From the NCBI GenBank assembly GCA_964434105.1, contig CAYSTJ010000005.1, forward strand, positions 43,480 through 107,479: a stretch of DNA of 64,000 bases. The letters run 5' to 3'. Source of the DNA: CAYNST01 sp964434105. Its GTDB lineage: Bacteria > Pseudomonadota > Gammaproteobacteria > Pseudomonadales > Cellvibrionaceae. The notes beneath the pieces were generated by a model that saw nothing but the letters and a program-made list of their open reading frames with translations, was not told the DNA's origin and made no database searches. Position numbers and translations under genes: made by a program. Positions 27,409-36,707 of the stretch are shown here, in pieces; within the stretch, counting starts at the first letter, position 1; every line of letters starts with the position of its first letter.

Positions 27409-28599
27409 ATGTTTCCAAAAATCATTCTCCCGCTGGCCGTGGGGCTGGCTGTCAGCCTGCCGGCTGCAGCCAGAAATACCCACTCAACCCTCAAAGAGGC
27501 ACTGGAAGGCGGCGGCACCCAACTGCATTTTCGACTGCGTTACGAAGACGTGGATGAGGCGCAGATTGGCACGGCCAGCGCCACCACGCTGTTGACGCGC
27601 CTGACTTTTACCTCGGGTAGCTGGCACGGCCTGGGGCTGACGCTGGAGATGGATGATACCTCTGAACTGTTCGATGAAGACTACAAAACCCGGTCCGGCG
27701 ATTCGAATCCGCCACCCGTCATTGCGGATCCGGAAGTCACCGAATTGAATCAGGCCTATCTGGGTTATGCCAGTGCCGACGCTGCGCTGACAGCCCGATT
27801 GGGTCGCCAGCGTATTTTGCTGGACAATCAACGCTTTGTCGGGGGTGTGGGCTGGCGTCAGGACGAACAGACTTTCGACGGGATGACCCTTAACTACCAG
27901 GCCCCTGACAGATTCAGCATCTTCTATGGCTATATCACCAAGGTCAACCGGATCTTCGCTGAATACGAAGACCACAGCCATGCCACCCATCTGATCAATG
28001 CCAGGTTGAAAACCGGTCAGGGAACACTGGTCGCCTACGCCTATCTTGTCGACAACGAAACGGTGATCAACCTGTCCAGTAACACCTACGGCGCGCGCTG
28101 GCAGGGCCATGTCACCGAAAATCTAACCTACAACCTTGAATACGCCAGACAATCCGAGGCGGCCGACGCGACTCCCTGGTCGGCGGGTTATCAATTGCTT
28201 GAGATTGCGGGTACGCTCCCGGGCGACGGCTTCCCCGTCAACCTGAAAGCTGGCTATGAGGTTCTCGGCTCCGACAATGGGACGCGCGCATTTACCACGT
28301 CACTTGCCACACTGCATGCCTTCCAGGGGTGGACTGATAAATTTCTGGCGACGCCGGCAGACGGCATCAATGATCGCTATGTCAGCGTGGGAACACAAGT
28401 CAACGGCGTGAACCTGAGTATCGTGTGGCATGACCTGACCGCTGATTTTGGCAGTGCCGATTATGGAACCGAAATTGGACTGGTGGCGACCGCCAAAGCT
28501 GGCCCGGTTGGACTGACGCTCAAATATGCCGACTTCAGCTCGGATGGCTATTCCACCGATACGTCCAAGCTCTGGCTGATGGCTGCTGCAACGTTCTAA
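27409..28599 (+). CDS. Outer-membrane porin of the alginate-export type
   Basis: 396 aa. Signal peptide to about residue 22 (SLPAAARN). The mature protein is a large barrel: LHFRLRYEDVD, LTFTSGSWHGLGLTLEMD, RLGRQRILLDNQRFVGGVGWRQDEQTFDG (a block common in alginate-export/OprD-like porins) and a terminal aromatic strand LWLMAAATF. Substrate unknown; such porins pass sugars or other small molecules. SD ACAGGAG at the start. It is convergent with the histidine kinase gene, 68 bases apart. Confidence 0.8.
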   Translation: MFPKIILPLAVGLAVSLPAAARNTHSTLKEALEGGGTQLHFRLRYEDVDEAQIGTASATTLLTRLTFTSGSWHGLGLTLEMDDTSELFDEDYKTRSGDSNPPPVIADPEVTELNQAYLGYASADAALTARLGRQRILLDNQRFVGGVGWRQDEQTFDGMTLNYQAPDRFSIFYGYITKVNRIFAEYEDHSHATHLINARLKTGQGTLVAYAYLVDNETVINLSSNTYGARWQGHVTENLTYNLEYARQSEAADATPWSAGYQLLEIAGTLPGDGFPVNLKAGYEVLGSDNGTRAFTTSLATLHAFQGWTDKFLATPADGINDRYVSVGTQVNGVNLSIVWHDLTADFGSADYGTEIGLVATAKAGPVGLTLKYADFSSDGYSTDTSKLWLMAAATF

Positions 28600-28667
28600 C
28601 TGTTGATGCCGGCACAGAGAAACAGCAGGGACGGGGCCCGCCCGTTTGCCCATGGCAAATGTGAGCC

Positions 28668-30692
28668 TCAGGCTCCAGGCGGGTTTACCAGGATACTGAC
28701 ACAGGTGCCCCGCCCTTCTCTGGAGCGTATGCTCAGGGCGTATCCGGCCTGGTCGCAAAGCGTTTTTACGATAAACAGCCCGAGGCCATAGCCGAACCGT
28801 TCAAGCTCCTCTGTCGCTTCCCGACGGAACGGCGTCAGGATATTCCGCACCTGTGCGGGCGACATGCCAGCGCCGGTATCCCATACCTGTATCAGGAAGC
28901 GGTCGCCCGCGCGCGCGCGGCCACTCAACAGCACCGTCCCCTGCTGTGTGTACTTGATGGCGTTGGACAGGAGATTGTCCAGGATACGGTTTATCACCAG
29001 CGGCATGCAGACCCGCTCTCGATCCGCGCAAAACATTCGCAGCTGAACCGCTGCCTCATCAAAGCGGACCCGATGTCGCTGGCCTATCTGTTCCAGCAAT
29101 AGGCGCATATTCGTCTGTCGCTGAATGTCCTCATAGTCACCTCGTGAACTTTTTAGCACGGAATTCAGCAGCGTCGATGCATAGTCCAGCGCATTTCGGG
29201 CCTGCTGCATAGCCGGATTGCCCGCGTCACCGGATGATAGCAACAGCCGGGCAGCCGACAGGGGCTGTTGCAGGTCGTGCGCAGTGGCAGCGGTTTTGAG
29301 CAATGTATTTCTGGATAGCGCCAACGCCTCTGACGACAGCCGCTCGCTTTCAGCCAGCGAATGTATATCCGTAACCCGCTGATTGACATGATCATAAAAG
29401 CTGCTGCGCAAACGGTCATTCTGAAAAAGAATTGCCATGGAAAAGCAGGCGATATCCGCCAGCTGCCCCAGACTGGCCAGACTGAACAGATATTTATTGT
29501 AAATCACCTCCATGCCGAAGCTGGCCAGGATCAATAGATAGGCAGCCATACAATGCAACGCCGATCCGACCAGAAAAAACCGGGCTGAGGGGTGATTCTG
29601 ACGGGCGCAAAAAATGGCGGTGATCAGGGGCAGCGGCAAGCCCAGCGCAATGACCAGGCTTAAAAGCCAGTCCAGATCCGTGAAAAACTCCACCAGCGTC
29701 GCCGCCAGGACCAGCCCCCCCAGGCCGAGCAATACATAATGCAAGGTCCGATTGGTCTGCTTCAACTGAAACAACTGATCGGTGAACAGAAAATACCAAA
29801 GGTAAATACTGCCCCCGATAAAGCCGGCCACTTCATTATGGTACGGCCAGATGGCCGGCAAACCGAAGTGGCTTTTGTAGCCGCCTATCTGCATCATAAA
29901 CAGGATGACGGACATGACAAACAAGGTGTAATAGCCCAGCACACGGGACGGCCTGATCACGAACTGGGCGGCGAAAATAAACAGGAATATACTGATGGCG
30001 CCCAAATAAAATCCATTGAGCAATACAAACTGCAAGCCGCTGCTGAAGAGGTCATGCTCACTGTAAATGCGCAGCTTCAGTGGAAAACTCGCCACGCCCT
30101 TATATTCCACCCAGATTGTCCCTGGCCCACCCTGCTCAATATCAAGCGGCACAACGTAGACGGGATATAAAAATTCTCGCCCGGAGGGAAAGTGGTCAAG
30201 ACTCCGCGGCTTCAGCAACTGCGGCGTCGCATCCTGCGGTTGCCACCAAACGTTCAGAATAGATGCGGTAGACACCCCCAAAGAAACGTACCAGTGCGAA
30301 TCATCAGCCTGTGAACTGTCAAGATCCAGGCGATACCAGTGCTTGCGACTACTGACAACCAAGCCTTTTTCCTGCAGCGGAGTAAAATGGGGCGCCTGGT
30401 CTTGGATGGTTTCGATAGCATACTCGCCATGACGGTCATTGAAATACTGGATATGCGCGTCTATCGTCGTGGCGGAGATGGCGTGACTTAATCGCAGCGG
30501 CTCCGTCTGCGCGGCAACAGCCGTCGTAGCCAATAATAGGCCGGGCAGAAACAACACCCGATAGACCCGGTTCGCGGCAGCCGGCGCAAGCCGCAGCAAA
30601 TGCCCGATGCGTCCCGGCGAAAACTGCAAAGTGCCCGCAGAACATGCCGCACCCGCCAAGGCTTCCACCAGCCGTTTTAACAGTCGATACAA
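28668..30692 (-). CDS. Sensor histidine kinase with 7TMR-DISM sensor
   Basis: 674 aa. A signal-type segment (about 43-60) precedes a periplasmic 7TMR-DISM extracellular domain (about 65-215; NDRHGEYAIETIQDQ, HWYRLDLDSS, WYVSLGVSTASILNVWW). Seven membrane helices follow (about 218-425), a coiled segment and the kinase core: phosphoacceptor H472 in AHDLQQPLSA, N box NRILDNLLSNAIKY, G1 DTGAGM, G2 GYGLGLFIV. No receiver domain and no response regulator gene is adjacent, so it is an orphan kinase. The DISM domain class is thought to bind carbohydrates or lipids, but the ligand is unknown here. Confidence 0.88.
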   Translation of the reverse strand: MYRLLKRLVEALAGAACSAGTLQFSPGRIGHLLRLAPAAANRVYRVLFLPGLLLATTAVAAQTEPLRLSHAISATTIDAHIQYFNDRHGEYAIETIQDQAPHFTPLQEKGLVVSSRKHWYRLDLDSSQADDSHWYVSLGVSTASILNVWWQPQDATPQLLKPRSLDHFPSGREFLYPVYVVPLDIEQGGPGTIWVEYKGVASFPLKLRIYSEHDLFSSGLQFVLLNGFYLGAISIFLFIFAAQFVIRPSRVLGYYTLFVMSVILFMMQIGGYKSHFGLPAIWPYHNEVAGFIGGSIYLWYFLFTDQLFQLKQTNRTLHYVLLGLGGLVLAATLVEFFTDLDWLLSLVIALGLPLPLITAIFCARQNHPSARFFLVGSALHCMAAYLLILASFGMEVIYNKYLFSLASLGQLADIACFSMAILFQNDRLRSSFYDHVNQRVTDIHSLAESERLSSEALALSRNTLLKTAATAHDLQQPLSAARLLLSSGDAGNPAMQQARNALDYASTLLNSVLKSSRGDYEDIQRQTNMRLLLEQIGQRHRVRFDEAAVQLRMFCADRERVCMPLVINRILDNLLSNAIKYTQQGTVLLSGRARAGDRFLIQVWDTGAGMSPAQVRNILTPFRREATEELERFGYGLGLFIVKTLCDQAGYALSIRSREGRGTCVSILVNPPGA

Positions 30693-30988
30693 GGTAGACT
30701 CCCGTTCAATCGCTTTTCCTGTCGCTAAAATACTGTTTCTTCGGCCGAATCCAGAAAGGACCTGGCGGATAATACAGGAAGCGGCGGCATCGGACCTGCT
30801 CCCGTTAATCGCACGTCAGCGATCCCGGACAGATGCGCCGATTACATCGATAAAACGCCTTGCATGCGCCAATGGCCAGACACTGGGATAAAGCGCACAT
30901 CCTGCTCCGATTACGTAAATTCCCGTATATCAATTGCGGACCGCAGGCATTAACGTAAGGCCGACAGGAACTCCCGGACCGACGCCCT

Positions 30989-31864
30989 ATGACGACAGAC
31001 ATTCTGCAAAACCTTGATCAGGGCGCCTGGTACTTTTTCTGGATCAGGGGCGTCGTATTGCTGCTGGAAGTCGGCTTCCTGCTGCGTAAAAAAGGCCTCC
31101 ATTCCGACATTCTGCCGAATATTGCCTGCGGCATGCTGATTTTTGCGTTTCTGAAATTTCTCGGCAGTGGGCTGACCTTCGCTTTTATGACCGGCATCGC
31201 CGCCTTCACTACCCAATCGCTGGAGTTCAGCGTCGGCCTGCTTCTGCTGACAATACTGGCAGCAGACCTGTCCTACTACATTGCCCATCGGCTGTCGCAC
31301 ACCGTACGATTTATGTGGGCTGACCATTCCGTCCATCACAGCTCGCAGGAATTCGACTTTTCCACCAGCCTGCGGGGGTCGGTTGTTAACGGCCTGTACA
31401 GCTGGCTGCCGCTGACGCCCTTACTGCTACTCGGCGTCAACCCTTTGCTGGTGATCTGGTGTCGGGCACTGGTCAACGATTACACCTTCTTTCTGCATAC
31501 GCAATATGTCGGCAGGCTGGGCTGGCTGGAGTGGGTTTTCAATACACCATCTCACCACCGGGTACACCACGCCTGCAACCGCGCCTACATCGATAAAAAC
31601 TTTGGCTTTTTGCTGATCGTATGGGATCGGATGTTCGGAACCTTCGCTGCCGAAAACGAGCGATGCCGTTACGGCACCCCCACACCGATGGCATCCCGCA
31701 ACCCGATAAAAATCATGTTTCAGGGCTGGACTGCGTTGTGGCTTGACCTGTTGGCAGCCCGGGGGCTGCGGAACAAATCCAGAGTCGCGCTGCACATGAC
31801 CGGCGAACGCACCCCTCGGGCCAATCAAGCGTCGGCGCGTAAACTGTCCAGCGCCGCAAAATAG
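30989..31864 (+). CDS. Sterol desaturase/fatty acid hydroxylase family membrane protein
   Basis: 291 aa with about four membrane helices. The diiron histidine clusters are all present: HRLSH, HSVHHSS and HRVHHACN (about residues 108, 120 and 191). Family members hydroxylate or desaturate lipids; the substrate cannot be told. The last 40 bases overlap the 3' end of aroA on the opposite strand, so the tails of the two mRNAs are complementary. The SD is poor. The 3' tail after the histidine clusters is basic and poorly conserved-looking. Confidence 0.85.
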   Translation: MTTDILQNLDQGAWYFFWIRGVVLLLEVGFLLRKKGLHSDILPNIACGMLIFAFLKFLGSGLTFAFMTGIAAFTTQSLEFSVGLLLLTILAADLSYYIAHRLSHTVRFMWADHSVHHSSQEFDFSTSLRGSVVNGLYSWLPLTPLLLLGVNPLLVIWCRALVNDYTFFLHTQYVGRLGWLEWVFNTPSHHRVHHACNRAYIDKNFGFLLIVWDRMFGTFAAENERCRYGTPTPMASRNPIKIMFQGWTALWLDLLAARGLRNKSRVALHMTGERTPRANQASARKLSSAAK

Positions 31865-33114
31865 CCTGGAAACGTTTTGGAGGTGCAACCGGGATCATTG
31901 ATTGTAATGGCTGCGTCCCCGAAGGCTGCCAGCGAAAAACACATGGCCATGCGGTGGTCGTTGTAGGTGTCTATATGGGCCGGTTGCAGGCGCGCCGGCG
32001 GATCGATAACAATGTAGTCTTCGCCTTCCTCGACAGTGGCACCGAGTTTACGCAACTCGGTGGCCATGGCGCTGAGCCGGTCGGTCTCTTTTACCCGCCA
32101 GTTATGGATATTCCGTATGCAGGTACGTCCTTCGGCAAACAGTGCGGTGGTCGCAATGGTCATTGCAGCGTCGGGTATTGCGTTGAGATCCACATCAATG
32201 CCACGCAGCTGCCCTTGCCCGCTCACCTCGATCCAGTAATTGCCGTAATCGACTTTCGCGCCCATCTGCGCCAATACCTGTGCAAACGCCGCGTCGCCCT
32301 GAACGCTGGCGCTGCCCGTTCCGTGCACCCGCACCGGGCCACCACCTATCGCTGCGGCTGCCAGAAAATACGAGGCAGATGAGGCGTCCCCTTCGACCAT
32401 AATCTCACCGGGCGCCCGATATTGCTGACGGCCGCGCACCCGAAAACGCTGGTAGTGCTCATGTGTGATTTCGACGCCAAACCGGGCGATGGTGTGCAGG
32501 GTGATATCGATATAGGGTTTCGACACCAGTTCACCATCCACCTCAATGACCAGGTCACCCTGAAGTAAAGGCGCTACCATCAGCAGTGCCGTCAGATATT
32601 GACTGGAGATATTGCCGCGAATACGGACGATGCCACCGGCCAGCGGCCTCCCCTCGATACGCAGGGGCGGAAAACCTGGGGTGCCCTGGTAGTGAATACC
32701 GGCACCCAGCATTTGCAGCGCATCCACCAGGTCGCCTATGGGCCGCTCGTACATACGGGGTTCACCCGTTATCGTATACTGGCCCTCGCTTATGCAGAGC
32801 GCCGCAGTCAGCGGTCGCACCGCAGTACCGGCATTCCCCAGAAACAGCGACTGCGGCGCCGCGGTTTTAAAGGGTCCCGCCCCGCCTGTAACGACACAAT
32901 CGGTCCGGTCTGCGCTCAACCGGTATTCAATACCCAGTTGACGCAACGCTTCCAGCATATATTGCACATCATCACTGTCGAGCAAATTGGTGATATGTGT
33001 GCGCCCCTGGGCCAGGGCGGCCAGCAGGAGGATGCGGTTTGACAGGCTTTTGGAGCCCGGCAGCGTAATCTCGCCCCGCACCCGGGTCAGTGGTTTAACC
33101 AACAAAGAATCCAT
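31825..33114 (-). CDS. aroA: 3-phosphoshikimate 1-carboxyvinyltransferase (EPSP synthase)
   Basis: 429 aa from ATG 33114, which aligns with the family start (MDSLLVKPLTRVRGEI); two further codons upstream could be used. It makes EPSP from shikimate 3-phosphate and PEP. Seen: LPGSKSLSNRILLLAALAQG, LFLGNAGTAVRPLTAAL (PEP-binding loop, Gly in GNAGTAVRP), and the end block TYNDHRMAMCFSLAAF. It stands alone here; in many relatives it is next to serC, pheA or cmk. It overlaps the hydroxylase gene by 40 bases tail to tail. Confidence 0.95.
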   Translation of the reverse strand: MDSLLVKPLTRVRGEITLPGSKSLSNRILLLAALAQGRTHITNLLDSDDVQYMLEALRQLGIEYRLSADRTDCVVTGGAGPFKTAAPQSLFLGNAGTAVRPLTAALCISEGQYTITGEPRMYERPIGDLVDALQMLGAGIHYQGTPGFPPLRIEGRPLAGGIVRIRGNISSQYLTALLMVAPLLQGDLVIEVDGELVSKPYIDITLHTIARFGVEITHEHYQRFRVRGRQQYRAPGEIMVEGDASSASYFLAAAAIGGGPVRVHGTGSASVQGDAAFAQVLAQMGAKVDYGNYWIEVSGQGQLRGIDVDLNAIPDAAMTIATTALFAEGRTCIRNIHNWRVKETDRLSAMATELRKLGATVEEGEDYIVIDPPARLQPAHIDTYNDHRMAMCFSLAAFGDAAITINDPGCTSKTFPGYFAALDSLRADA

Positions 33115-33299
33115 ATACATGTCCGGAAGATCTAATTGAAGGTCCGCATTCTATGCGCTGCCGCACGAAATTACCAAACCCGGTTGCGCTATAAGTGCGG
33201 ACCGGGCCACAGCGCGCAATCTACCCCCGCTGACCCGGCCGTGCTGGCAGTTCGACAGGCGGGCAGCAAACCGGGGACACACGCAGCCGCCGCGTGCCG

Positions 33300-34445
33300 T
33301 TATTGCCAGATCAGATAGCCCGCGCCAGATGCCCTGTCATAAAGCGACTCCGTCACCGTATTGCCTTTGCGGTCGATAACCCGCAGGTGCATAGTCCGGC
33401 TGGACAGTTCCGGCGAATATAAATAGGCGATCAGTTTATTGTTGGGTGAAAAAACCGGGCGAGTGTGCCGCTGGCTTTCCCCACTGGTCACCTGACGGAT
33501 TTTACCGTCTTTGACATCCACCATAAAAACCTGGCTGGCCATGGCCCGGCTGCTGGCGGTAGCGCCGGCCGGCGTGCCATCAATCAGTGCACCATAGGCA
33601 ATAGTACGGCTATTGGATGACCAGCTGACAGGCGACTGCACATGCCGCCCGTCATCGGACAGCGGGCTTAGGTGCTTTGTTGCCGGGTCCAGAACATAGA
33701 GCTTTCGATATTCGCCCCGGGTCAGGGGGTGCCGGGCCAGTGCAATTCTGGATGCATCCGGCGACCACTGCGGCGCGTCGATCTGCGCTTTTTCCCACGG
33801 GTTATCCAGCAACACTGTCGATTGTTTGGATGTCACGTCGTATACGGTCAGCGCTGCCTGCACCGGTTCGTAGTTATAGTGCGCAAATAATAACCGGCTG
33901 CTATCCGGGGACCAGTCCGGCTTGATAATGGTGTCGGCTATGGCTATTTTTTGTGGCTCGCCATCAATGCCTTCCATAATATAAAGTTCATCGAAATTTT
34001 TCGGATTTTCATCGTCCTTCAATACGGTCCGAATAAAGCTCAGCCAGCGTCCATCCGGGCTGATACCCGCCTGGGTTTCCGGTATATCGGTTTTGCCAAA
34101 CGGCACCGGTGCCAACGCAGCGTCCGTGGCTTCGGCGCTGGACTGGTAAAACACATTAAAATCCTGACGACGGCTCTGGCCTTTTTTTCGATTGAGCCGC
34201 TGAGCCCTGTCTCCCGGTAAAACCCGGTTGGAGGTAAAAACCATGTTGCCCCGCGCATCCAGTTGCATATCGATTTCGCGCCCGCCTATGGCCTGGGTGT
34301 GCTGCACCAGATCGCCTTCCAGATTTATGGAAAAAATATTGACGGTGGCGGCTGGCTGGCCAAAAAAGTAAATGCGACTTTCATCGTTTTTTGGTGAGCA
34401 GGCTGTCAGTGCTGTTATTAACATCATCAGCAATAATTTTTTCAT
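33300..34445 (-). CDS. Lipoprotein with TolB-like beta-propeller repeats
   Basis: 381 aa. Lipobox LTAC with Cys16 after a short signal sequence, so it is anchored in an envelope membrane. The body consists of WD40/PD40-like propeller repeats: GISPDGRWLSFIRT, KPDWSPDSSRLLFAHYN, APQWSPDASRIALARH, SWSSNSRTIAYGAL and VFSPNNKLIAYLYS. Such domains in TolB bind Pal and colicins, but this protein lacks the N-terminal TolB domain. It lies just after the terminator of the GH6 gene and may be expressed separately. Confidence 0.78.
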   Translation of the reverse strand: MKKLLLMMLITALTACSPKNDESRIYFFGQPAATVNIFSINLEGDLVQHTQAIGGREIDMQLDARGNMVFTSNRVLPGDRAQRLNRKKGQSRRQDFNVFYQSSAEATDAALAPVPFGKTDIPETQAGISPDGRWLSFIRTVLKDDENPKNFDELYIMEGIDGEPQKIAIADTIIKPDWSPDSSRLLFAHYNYEPVQAALTVYDVTSKQSTVLLDNPWEKAQIDAPQWSPDASRIALARHPLTRGEYRKLYVLDPATKHLSPLSDDGRHVQSPVSWSSNSRTIAYGALIDGTPAGATASSRAMASQVFMVDVKDGKIRQVTSGESQRHTRPVFSPNNKLIAYLYSPELSSRTMHLRVIDRKGNTVTESLYDRASGAGYLIWQ

Positions 34446-34471
34446 CGCAATATCTCTTGGGAGTCTCCATT

Positions 34472-34508
34472 AAAAAAGCCGCCGTCATTGCTGACGACGG
34501 CTTTATTG
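34472..34508 (-). terminator. Rho-independent terminator of the GH6 gene
   Basis: Read on the minus strand: AAGCCGTCGTCA, a short loop, TGACGGCGGCTT and then a run of T (complement of the A-run at 34472-34477). The stem is about 11-12 bp with one mismatch. It lies 44 bases after the GH6 stop and 27 bases before the lipoprotein start, so it separates the two genes. Confidence 0.85.
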
Positions 34509-34551
34509 ATTGGATGAACAAAGGCTGACTGAACGTCAGCCTGTTGTTGGC

Positions 34552-36240
34552 TTACAGCGGTGGGTAAGCGTTTTCTACGTAAATCTGGAACGCTTCGGAA
34601 AACCAACGACCCGCATGCGGCGCGTTGTCTAAGGCTCCTGTTTCCAGATTGGAAGTCCCGGCATCTTCCGCATACCGATTGACACCTGTGGGGCTGCACA
34701 TCTGGTCGTGCTGTTTGTTCACATCGTTTGGATCCCGTGGACCATCCTCGCTGATACCGTCGGATTCGCCCTGCGGCTTGGTCCAGACGAAAGCATCGAT
34801 ATGAGACGTTGATCCTTCATAACGACTGCTCAAATCGCTGGCAGGAAGACCTGGACGCTCACCGACACCACCTGCCTGGTTACACCAGCTACCTCGGTGC
34901 GGACGACCATCCAGTTTATTCGCTATAACGTGCTCAGTCGGCGTGGACCCAGTCGACGGGCTCGGCGGACCACCCCAACCATTTCGGCCAGTATCGATCA
35001 GCATTCCCAAACCGGAGGTATCCGCTCCCCAGTTTGCCAAGGCAGCTAACCAGTCTGCTGTGTATTCCAGCTCACCGAAACGCGGGTTCCAGTCATAGAA
35101 CTCAGCCGATCGGACCGGTTCGCCACCAATATCTTCCTCGGGCCTTGGTAAATTGGGTTCACCCAGTGGCGTGTAGTTCGCAGTATTAGTGATAAACCCG
35201 GAAATTTTATTCCAACCTGGGGGAGTTACGGGATTCACTGCCGGCTCAATGAATCTTTTGGCGATGTCGTCATACTTTCCGGTGTTGCCATCCGTATTTT
35301 GAATATCACTGACCAGTCTGTCGATCGGCAGGCCCTCGAAACCTTGAATTACCCCAGTCATAAACATGGTTGCCACATCAAGATCGTCATCCCATCCCAA
35401 CCAACCGGAGTGACCCGCGTCGACATACATGTGGACGTTGCTCAGTTCGCTCAACTCGTTAATGGCATATCGAATATTGTTGGTGTAGCCCCACTCCTTG
35501 GTGTTGTCGACGCTCTCGCAGTCATCCGGGTTGGTTACCAGGTTAGGCAAGGAATCGATTTCGATCACTGCGACTACCGGTACCCGCGCATACTTCTCGT
35601 CGCTGAGAATATTCTTGATGCGACCGATGTATTCTTCGCGGTACAAACGCATGCCTTCCGCATCGGCATCCAGCTCGCCATTGGATGCTGCGGCAGAACA
35701 ATCGCGACCCGGCAGATCATAGACTACAAAATGGAACAACGCCCCATATTCTCCATTACCCTGCTCAAGGGCATTATCCAAATGCCAGCGTAGGCCTGTC
35801 TCTGTAACGCCGTCCTGCAAAAGGTTCGGCCCCTGATCAGGCAGACCCGGAATGCCGGTATAGCTTTCGATAGCGCCGATACGATCCATCCAGACGCCAG
35901 TATTATAATTCGCAATAGCAGAGCCACCTGGCTCATTGTTAGCGTTCTCACTCCACCAGGGATTCACGTGCATGGGGACATTATTCTGCTCAGCCCAGGC
36001 AAAAATATTATCCTGGCGCTCCAGACGGTCACCACTGATAGGCGTCGGAGTGGGTGTAGGCGTCGGAGTGGGTGTAGGTGTAGGCGTCGGCGTCGGCGTC
36101 GGGGTGGGCGTCGGCGTCGGGGTGGGCGTCGGCGTCGGGGTGGGCGTCGGCCCGTCACCACCGCAGGCAGACAGCACCAGTGCAGCTGCGGCAGCGGTTG
36201 CTATCTTCCGGGCATGGCCAAAATATTTTTGACTGATCAT
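34552..36240 (-). CDS. GH6 cellulase/cellobiohydrolase-type lipoprotein
   Basis: 562 aa. Lipobox LSAC (Cys26) and an N-terminal signal sequence, then a Pro-Thr linker of about 37 residues (31-67), then a glycoside hydrolase family 6 catalytic domain. The GH6 signature VVYDLPGRDCSA (about 172-183) gives the proton-donor Asp180; also VDAGHSGWLGW and IDTGRNGWGG, which are typical GH6 blocks. The mature enzyme would hang from the outer membrane by lipid and a stiff linker and cut beta-1,4-glucan. No cellulose-binding module is present. A strong SD (GGAG) and a CRP-like site lie upstream. It is transcribed alone. Confidence 0.9.
   Translation of the reverse strand: MISQKYFGHARKIATAAAAALVLSACGGDGPTPTPTPTPTPTPTPTPTPTPTPTPTPTPTPTPTPTPISGDRLERQDNIFAWAEQNNVPMHVNPWWSENANNEPGGSAIANYNTGVWMDRIGAIESYTGIPGLPDQGPNLLQDGVTETGLRWHLDNALEQGNGEYGALFHFVVYDLPGRDCSAAASNGELDADAEGMRLYREEYIGRIKNILSDEKYARVPVVAVIEIDSLPNLVTNPDDCESVDNTKEWGYTNNIRYAINELSELSNVHMYVDAGHSGWLGWDDDLDVATMFMTGVIQGFEGLPIDRLVSDIQNTDGNTGKYDDIAKRFIEPAVNPVTPPGWNKISGFITNTANYTPLGEPNLPRPEEDIGGEPVRSAEFYDWNPRFGELEYTADWLAALANWGADTSGLGMLIDTGRNGWGGPPSPSTGSTPTEHVIANKLDGRPHRGSWCNQAGGVGERPGLPASDLSSRYEGSTSHIDAFVWTKPQGESDGISEDGPRDPNDVNKQHDQMCSPTGVNRYAEDAGTSNLETGALDNAPHAGRWFSEAFQIYVENAYPPL
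36042..36152. repeat. Low-complexity Pro-Thr coding repeat with an 18-bp unit
   Basis: Inside the GH6 gene. Bases encode about 18 Pro-Thr pairs; the right part repeats an 18-bp unit (GGCGTCGGCGTCGGGGTG) three times, the left part is a mix of related 6-bp codon pairs. Copy number variation would change linker length without breaking the frame. Confidence 0.9.
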
Positions 36241-36707
36241 TGTGTTCTCCGATTAAGGACTAATTGTAATTTTCAGTTTATTTTTATTGAGGTGGTTGCA
36301 ACAAGGTTCTGCGCGGATAAACCGGTAACAGACAAATGGGCACCCATCGGCTTCGGCTTAAGTCCAAGTCAACCGACTACCAATAAACACCCTACTCGCT
36401 ACAGCACGTCTTCTAAAAACAACGTGGTGTAATTTACCATGGGCATTCCGGGCAAACGGTTCCCACTTCACACTTTCGTATAATTTTTGTTTGACTTGTG
36501 ATGCAGATCAGATAGCTCTGATTTATTGAAATATTTTCAGGTGGGTTTATGTGATGCAGCCAGCAGTTCAGTAATTTCTGTTTTAACAGGAAAGCGACCT
36601 AACGCACATTATGGACAACTGGTGGTAGCTGTGACTATAACGGTCCGCTTTGGATTCGCCCGGTTTCGACGTGTATATTTTTAGCCCAAATGAAAGAAAA
36701 TGCGAAA
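36241..36707. other. Upstream region of the GH6 gene, about 467 bp
   Basis: No gene recognised. It carries the likely promoter of the GH6 gene on the minus strand, including the CRP-like sequences at 36497-36512 and a second weaker one (TGTGATGCAGCC near 36549). It is AT-richer than the neighbouring genes. Confidence 0.45.
36497..36512. promoter_or_regulatory. CRP-like binding site upstream of the GH6 gene
   Basis: TGTGATGCAGATCAGA: left half-site exact (TGTGA), right half-site 4 of 5 (TCAGA against TCACA), 6-bp spacer. It lies 257 bases upstream of the GH6 start. Control of a polysaccharide hydrolase by CRP is plausible but unproven; single sites of this quality occur by chance. Confidence 0.3.

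Noticed and set aside
36241..36707. tRNA or small RNA gene in the GH6 upstream gap
   Set aside because: No cloverleaf, TTC loop or terminator-bounded unit could be drawn by eye.
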